NCBI GenBank assembly: GCA_002417905.1
Contig: DIDB01000212.1
Span: forward strand, 12,218-31,901
Direction of reading: 5' to 3'
Origin: Pseudomonadaceae bacterium UBA5811
Lineage (GTDB): Bacteria; Pseudomonadota; Gammaproteobacteria; Pseudomonadales; Pseudomonadaceae
Length of the DNA: 19,684 bases
The position numbers and the translations under genes are program-made. Within the stretch, counting starts at the first letter, position 1, and each line of letters starts with the position of its first letter. This document shows positions 15,932-19,684 of the stretch, in pieces. A model generated the notes under the pieces. The model had not been told where the DNA came from, did no database searches, and saw only the letters and a list, made by a program, of their open reading frames with translations.

Positions 15932-16578
15932 GCGCGCCGCTGATCGCCAGCGTGCTGCATCTGGATCGCCGGGCGGTCCAGGCATTGCGCATCACCGATC
16001 CTTACTCGCTGCACCGGGTCGTTTACAGTCTGTATGCCGATGTGCGTGGCGCCGCCGAAAAGTCCGCCAGCCAGACCAGCGGCATTCTCTATGCAGATCA
16101 GGGCGGTGATTTTCGTGGCCGGCGCATTCTGTTGCTGGCCAACCGGGAACCGGCGGCCTGTCTCGATGGCGAATATGGCGAGGTACATAGCAAGCCTGTT
16201 CCGGATGGTTTCCTCGACCATGAGCATTATCACTTCAAGGTGCAGGTCAACCCGACCCGGCGTGACAACGCCAGCGGCCGGCTGCTGCCGGTCAAGGGCC
16301 ACGAGGCCGTTGGCCAGTGGTTCTGCGGGCGGGCAGAGGCGAGCTGGGGTTTTCGGGTCGATACCGAGCATCTGCGGGTCGAGCGCATCGAGGTGCTGCG
16401 CTTCACCGACAAACAGCGCCACCCGGTCACCATCGCCCAGGCCCATGTGCAAGGCCGACTCGTCGTCACCGACCGCGACCGTTTCCGGCTCTCCTTCACG
16501 CAGGGCATTGGCCGCGCCCGCGCCTTTGGCTGCGGCCTGTTGCAAATCGTGCCCCTGATCGACCACCCCTTTGCCTGA
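15928..16578 (+). CDS. cas6e: CRISPR pre-crRNA endoribonuclease Cas6e (Cse3/CasE)
   Basis: Cas6e cuts pre-crRNA at the 3' base of the repeat hairpin and stays bound to it as part of Cascade. The 216-residue protein has the N-terminal ferredoxin fold, with H29 in DPYSLHRVVYSLY at the position of the catalytic histidine of Thermus and E. coli Cse3. It also has VQVNPTRR (about 108-115), GQWFCGRAEASWGFRV, and the C-terminal glycine-rich RAMP loop FTQGIGRARAFGCGLLQIVP. It overlaps cse2 by four bases (ATGA), implying translational coupling. Its place here, before cas7e, differs from the E. coli order where it follows cas5e. Confidence 0.95.
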   Translation: MSAPLIASVLHLDRRAVQALRITDPYSLHRVVYSLYADVRGAAEKSASQTSGILYADQGGDFRGRRILLLANREPAACLDGEYGEVHSKPVPDGFLDHEHYHFKVQVNPTRRDNASGRLLPVKGHEAVGQWFCGRAEASWGFRVDTEHLRVERIEVLRFTDKQRHPVTIAQAHVQGRLVVTDRDRFRLSFTQGIGRARAFGCGLLQIVPLIDHPFA

Positions 16579-16592
16579 CAAGGATCTCTGTC

Positions 16593-17624
16593 ATGACCAA
16601 CGCCTTTACCAACACCCGCATCGAATACCACATCCTGCAATCCTTCCCCGTGACCTGCCTGAACCGCGACGACGTGGGTGCACCCAAGACTGCCGTGGTC
16701 GGTGGTGTGACCCGCGCCAGGGTCAGCTCCCAGTGCTGGAAACGGCAGGTGCGCCTGGCGATGCAGGCATTCGGCATCCATCTCGCCGCTCGCACCAAGA
16801 AGACGGCCGAACTGTTTGCCCGCGCCTGTGCGCAGGCTGGTGCCACCCCAGAGGCAGCGGAAACCTGCGGACAGAAAATCGCCGATCTGCTGAGCGATGA
16901 CACGCTGCTGTTCATCAGCGAAAGCGAAGCGGCAGCCTTCGCCAGCCATGCGGGAGAGCTGGATTTCGATGCGGCCAGGCTCAAGGATAAGGAGCTGGCC
17001 AGGCTCGCGAAAAAGACCCTCAATCCAGCGGTGGATGCCCTGGACATTGTTCTGTTCGGCCGCATGGTTGCCAAGGCGCCAGATATGAATGTTGAGGCAG
17101 CAGCCTCCTTCGCCCATGCCATCTCGACCCACAAAGTCGCTAACGAGGTGGAATTCTTCACCGCTCTGGACGATCTGCAGGACGAGCCCGGCTCGGCACA
17201 CATGGGCAGCCTGGAATTCAACTCGGCAACCTACTACCGCTATGTCAGCCTGGACCTGGGCCAGCTCGCCCAGACCCTGGGCGAAGATGAGCTGAAGAAG
17301 GCCATTGCCGCTTTCACCCGGGCACTGTTCGTCGCCGTACCTGGTGCGCGCCAGGCTACCCAGTCCGGCGCCAGCCCCTGGGAGTTCGCCAAGGTGCTGG
17401 TGCGCAAGGGGCAGCGGCTGCAGGTACCCTTCGAGACACCAGTCCGTGTTCAGCGTGACGGCGGCTATCTGCCACCCAGCATTGACGCCCTCAAGGATTA
17501 CCTGCAGAAAAAGGAAAAACTCTCCGGCTCGCTGTTCGGTAAAGAGGGCGACTATGAATGGGGCGAAAACCCCGAGTTCAGTATCGACGACCTGATCGCC
17601 GCCCTACAAAGCCATGTGCACTGA
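16593..17624 (+). CDS. cas7e: Type I-E Cascade backbone subunit Cas7e (Cse4/CasC)
   Basis: Six copies of Cas7e form the backbone holding the crRNA spacer. The 343-residue protein begins with the family-defining EYHILQSFPVTCLNRDDVGAPKTAVVGGVTRARVSSQCWKRQVR (residues about 9-52). It then shows TLNPAVDALDIVLFGRMVAK, ISTHKVANEVEFFTALDDL, GSAHMGSLEFNSATYYRYVSLD and a C-terminal VFVAVPGARQ-like segment (about 246-256). AAGGA at about 16580-16584 gives the start at 16593; longer in-frame starts lie inside cas6e and lack family similarity. The gap to cas6e is 14 bases and to cas5e 12 bases. Confidence 0.96.
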   Translation: MTNAFTNTRIEYHILQSFPVTCLNRDDVGAPKTAVVGGVTRARVSSQCWKRQVRLAMQAFGIHLAARTKKTAELFARACAQAGATPEAAETCGQKIADLLSDDTLLFISESEAAAFASHAGELDFDAARLKDKELARLAKKTLNPAVDALDIVLFGRMVAKAPDMNVEAAASFAHAISTHKVANEVEFFTALDDLQDEPGSAHMGSLEFNSATYYRYVSLDLGQLAQTLGEDELKKAIAAFTRALFVAVPGARQATQSGASPWEFAKVLVRKGQRLQVPFETPVRVQRDGGYLPPSIDALKDYLQKKEKLSGSLFGKEGDYEWGENPEFSIDDLIAALQSHVH

Positions 17625-17636
17625 GGAGGGCGCGCC

Positions 17637-18353
17637 ATGAGCGAACCCTATCTGCTGCTCTGGCTGGAAGGACCGCTGCAGGCCTGGGGGCATGATTCCC
17701 GCTTTGGTCGCCGTGACAGCCTGGACTTTCCCACCAAGTCCGGTGTACTGGGCCTGCTGTGCTGTGCCTTGGGTGCCGGTGGTGCACAGCGGGAGCTGCT
17801 GGCTGATCTGGCCGGACTGGACATGCAAGTGGATGCTTATGTTCTTGCAGATTGCGAAGGCAATCCGCAGCTACGCCAGCCGCTGCTGCGGGATTTTCAT
17901 ATGGTCGGCAGTGGCTATGACGATCAGGACCCCTGGCAGACCCTGTTGATCCCCAAAACCAGTGAGGGCAAGAAAGCGGTTGGCGGAGGGACCAAGATGA
18001 CCTACCGCTACTATCTGCAGGACTCGGCTTTTGCCGTCGCCCTGCAGGTTCCGGCGACACGCCTGGAACCTTTTGCCACAGCCCTGCGTGAGCCAGTGTG
18101 GGACCTGTACCTGGGCCGTAAAAATTGTGTGCCGACCGAGTTCGTTTACCAGGGGCAGCATGCTACGGCACGGGCCGCACTGGATGCTGGTTTTGCCCTG
18201 GCCCGGGGTAAGCACCGTGCTTTTGCCTTCCGGGTTCTGCAGGGCGAGCATGAAGGCGATGAGTTGCTGACGCTGAACGATGTGCCCCTGCAGTTCGGCG
18301 AACACAAGCAGTACCGCGACCGGCGTGTGACTATCCGGCTGGGAGCAATCTGA
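17637..18353 (+). CDS. cas5e: Type I-E Cascade subunit Cas5e (CasD)
   Basis: Cas5e caps the 5' handle of the crRNA and contacts Cas8e. The 238-residue product opens MSEPYLLLWLEGPLQAWGHDSRFGRRDSLDFPTKSGVLGLLCCALG, matching the Cas5e N-terminus (LEGPLQAWG and PTKSGV motifs). Later it has DFHMVGSGYDD, TYRYYLQDSAFAVALQ and LGRKNCVPTEFVY. GAGGAGGG at 17622-17630, overlapping the cas7e stop, is a strong ribosome site. It is separated from cas1 by two bases. Confidence 0.95.
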   Translation: MSEPYLLLWLEGPLQAWGHDSRFGRRDSLDFPTKSGVLGLLCCALGAGGAQRELLADLAGLDMQVDAYVLADCEGNPQLRQPLLRDFHMVGSGYDDQDPWQTLLIPKTSEGKKAVGGGTKMTYRYYLQDSAFAVALQVPATRLEPFATALREPVWDLYLGRKNCVPTEFVYQGQHATARAALDAGFALARGKHRAFAFRVLQGEHEGDELLTLNDVPLQFGEHKQYRDRRVTIRLGAI

Positions 18354-18355
18354 GC

Positions 18356-19231
18356 ATGTCCGGCGAACAACGTCTCTTCGTCAAGGTTACCCGCGAATCC
18401 CTGCCCCAGGTGAAGGACCGCTATCCCTTTCTGTATCTGGAGCGCGGGCGGCTGGAGATTGACGACAGCAGCATCAAGTGGATTGATGCAACGAACAATG
18501 TGGTACCACTGCCGGTCGCCACACTCAATGCCCTGTTGCTGGGGCCGGGTACCAGCATCACCCATGAGGCGGTGAAAACCGCCGTGGCCGCCAACTGCTC
18601 GGTCTGTTGGGTTGGCGAAGACAGTCTGCTGTTCTATGCGGCAGGTTTCCTGCCCACGGCGGATACCCGCAACCTGAAACAGCAGATGGAGCTGGCCAGT
18701 AATAAACAAAAGGCCCTTGAAGTAGCCCGGCGGATGTTTGTACGCCGCTTTCCCGATGCTGATCTGGATGGCAAAAGCCTCAAAGAAATGATGGGCATGG
18801 AAGGGTATCGGGTTCGTGCCCTGTATCAGCAAAAAGCGGAGCAGTATCAGGTTGGCTGGAGAGGACGCCAGTTCACACCCGGTAAATTTGAACTCGGAGA
18901 TTTGACTAACCAGATACTCACTGCAACCAATGCGGCGCTGTACGGCATCCTTTGTTCAGCAGTACACAGCATGGGCTACTCGCCACATATCGGTTTTATC
19001 CATTCGGGTAGCCCTTTGCCGTTCATTTACGACCTGGCAGATCTTTATAAAGAGCAGCTGTGCATTGATCTGGCCTTCATGCTCACCCGTGACCTGGCAG
19101 GCCGTTACGACAAGCACAGAGTTTCCGGCGCATTCCGTCAGCGGGTACTGGACACCGATCTGCTGGCCAGAGTGGGGGATGACATTCAGGATATTTTTGG
19201 AGTACCCAATGCTCGTCGTCGTCGCCAATGA
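18356..19231 (+). CDS. cas1: CRISPR adaptation integrase Cas1 (type I-E)
   Basis: With Cas2 it forms the integrase that captures protospacers and inserts them at the leader end of the array. The 291-residue protein has the metal-binding residues of Cas1: E149 in GMEGYRVRALY, H216 in GFIHSGSPLPF, and D226 and D229 in FIYDLADLYK. The beta-rich N-terminus (FLYLERGRLEIDDSSIKWI, then LNALLLGPGTSITHEAVK) is typical of I-E Cas1. It starts two bases after cas5e without its own clear ribosome site, so coupled translation is likely. It overlaps cas2 by 23 bases. Slightly shorter than the E. coli protein (305). Confidence 0.96.
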   Translation: MSGEQRLFVKVTRESLPQVKDRYPFLYLERGRLEIDDSSIKWIDATNNVVPLPVATLNALLLGPGTSITHEAVKTAVAANCSVCWVGEDSLLFYAAGFLPTADTRNLKQQMELASNKQKALEVARRMFVRRFPDADLDGKSLKEMMGMEGYRVRALYQQKAEQYQVGWRGRQFTPGKFELGDLTNQILTATNAALYGILCSAVHSMGYSPHIGFIHSGSPLPFIYDLADLYKEQLCIDLAFMLTRDLAGRYDKHRVSGAFRQRVLDTDLLARVGDDIQDIFGVPNARRRRQ

Positions 19232-19496
19232 CCTTCCGCCTGCTGTGCGTGGTCGCATGAAACTCTGGTTTGTTGAGCCCAGGCCCAACATATTTGTTTC
19301 TGGTCTCAAAGATTCGGTTGCTATCACTGTTATCGACTATTTGCATAAGCATTGCCCACCCGACTCTGGACTGGTGATCTTCCGCTCCCTGTCACGGCCA
19401 CCTGGCTATGAAATCAGAACGGTGGGTCCACCCAGAAAACCAATGATGACCATTAGTGGTTTGCAGCTGGTTGTTGAAACCCTTTTATCCATGTAG
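19209..19496 (+). CDS. cas2: CRISPR adaptation protein Cas2 (type I-E)
   Basis: Cas2e is the structural core of the Cas1-Cas2 integrase. The 95-residue product starts MLVVVANDLPPAVRGRMKLWFVEPRPNIFV, matching the I-E Cas2 pattern (MLVVV, PP..RGR, W..E..P). It continues with GLKDSVAITVIDYLHKH, VIFRSLSRPPGYEIRTVG and GLQLVV near the end. The length equals that of E. coli Cas2 (94). The ATG at 19209 lies inside cas1, and the residues before it in this frame do not fit the family. The CRISPR leader follows directly. Confidence 0.95.
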   Translation: MLVVVANDLPPAVRGRMKLWFVEPRPNIFVSGLKDSVAITVIDYLHKHCPPDSGLVIFRSLSRPPGYEIRTVGPPRKPMMTISGLQLVVETLLSM

Positions 19497-19543
19497 TCGC
19501 CATATCTTGTGTCTGTGGCCAGGTTCATTAACAATTTGTTGGT
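19497..19543 (+). promoter_or_regulatory. CRISPR leader with a possible IHF site
   Basis: The 47 bases between the cas2 stop and the first repeat are more AT-rich than the surroundings. CATTAACAATTTG (19526-19538) matches the IHF consensus WATCAANNNNTTR at all but two fixed positions (first and fourth) and ends five bases before the repeat. I-E adaptation uses IHF bending in the leader, so the place is right. The array promoter would have to be here or inside cas2; none is clear. Confidence 0.5.
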
Positions 19544-19684
19544 GTCTTCCCCACGCCCGTGGGGGTGTTTCTCTCTATAGTGTCAGGATCAACTACATAG
19601 CCATGTCTTCCCCACGCCCGTGGGGGTGTTTCTGGATCCCAGATTGTGGGGGGTGCTATTTGCAGGTCTTCCCCACGCCCGTGG
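19544..19684 (+). CRISPR. Type I-E CRISPR array, first three repeats (continues past window)
   Basis: Repeats begin at 19544, 19605 and 19666, a 61-base period. The first two are identical over 29 bases (19544-19572 and 19605-19633). The third is identical but cut by the window end after 19 bases. Each starts GTCTTCCCCACGCCCGTG and ends GGGGTGTTTCT. Stem arms CCCCAC and GTGGGG (repeat positions 6-11 and 16-21) enclose loop GCCC, leaving an 8-base tail, exactly the E. coli I-E geometry. Spacers are 32 bases: 19573-19604 and 19634-19665. Being leader-proximal to cas2, these are the newest spacers. I cannot identify their targets by eye. Confidence 0.97.

Noticed and set aside
11244..19684. The idea that the cas locus is a new CRISPR type or carries novel accessory genes
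   Set aside because: All eight genes match type I-E proteins by motif and length, they are packed without room for extra genes, and the repeat geometry is standard I-E. Only details of order, handle and cas8e composition are unusual.

Overview
The window is bacterial chromosome from a GC-rich gammaproteobacterium, most likely a relative of the Pseudomonadales or Oceanospirillales. This rests on the paired twitching ATPases pilT and pilU beside yggS-proC, a divergent serA/D-2-hydroxyglutarate dehydrogenase pair, and rpiA divergent from ilvA. All of these are familiar pseudomonad-type neighbourhoods as I remember them. I cannot name a species. The first few dozen bases are almost pure G and look like a low-quality contig end.

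Bases 1-10951 carry housekeeping genes. They are: proC (3' end damaged or cut off) and yggS on the minus strand; pilT-pilU on the plus strand; a probable bidirectional terminator; serA on the minus strand; then a plus-strand D-2-hydroxyglutarate dehydrogenase, a FAH-family hydrolase and a small one-helix membrane protein. The small gene converges on rpiA, and their stop codons overlap. ilvA and a secreted endonuclease I (endA family) follow. Functionally these cover proline, serine and isoleucine synthesis, PLP homeostasis, the pentose phosphate pathway, pilus retraction and extracellular or periplasmic nucleic-acid degradation. Recycling of the 2-hydroxyglutarate made by SerA probably links the two divergent genes.

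Bases 11244-19684 hold a complete type I-E CRISPR-Cas locus, all on the plus strand: cas3, cas8e, cse2, cas6e, cas7e, cas5e, cas1, cas2, a short leader, and the first three repeats of an array that runs off the window. Genes are spaced by a few bases or overlap, so they look like one operon. The HD nuclease, helicase, Cas6e and Cas1 residues expected for activity are present. Repeat geometry (29-nt repeat, 6-bp stem, 8-nt 3' tail, 32-nt spacers) is that of type I-E.

I do not see a wholly new system. The most unusual points are: (i) cas6e sits between cse2 and cas7e rather than after cas5e; (ii) a sharp low-GC block covers the middle of cas8e, suggesting the large subunit is a recombinant; (iii) the inferred crRNA 5' handle differs from the E. 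coli handle at six of eight positions; (iv) spacer 2 copies the right arm of the repeat stem; (v) a perfect 16-bp palindrome lies between serA and the 2-hydroxyglutarate dehydrogenase gene. No tRNA, rRNA, insertion sequence or phage gene was recognised, and no stretch above 300 bases lacks a gene.
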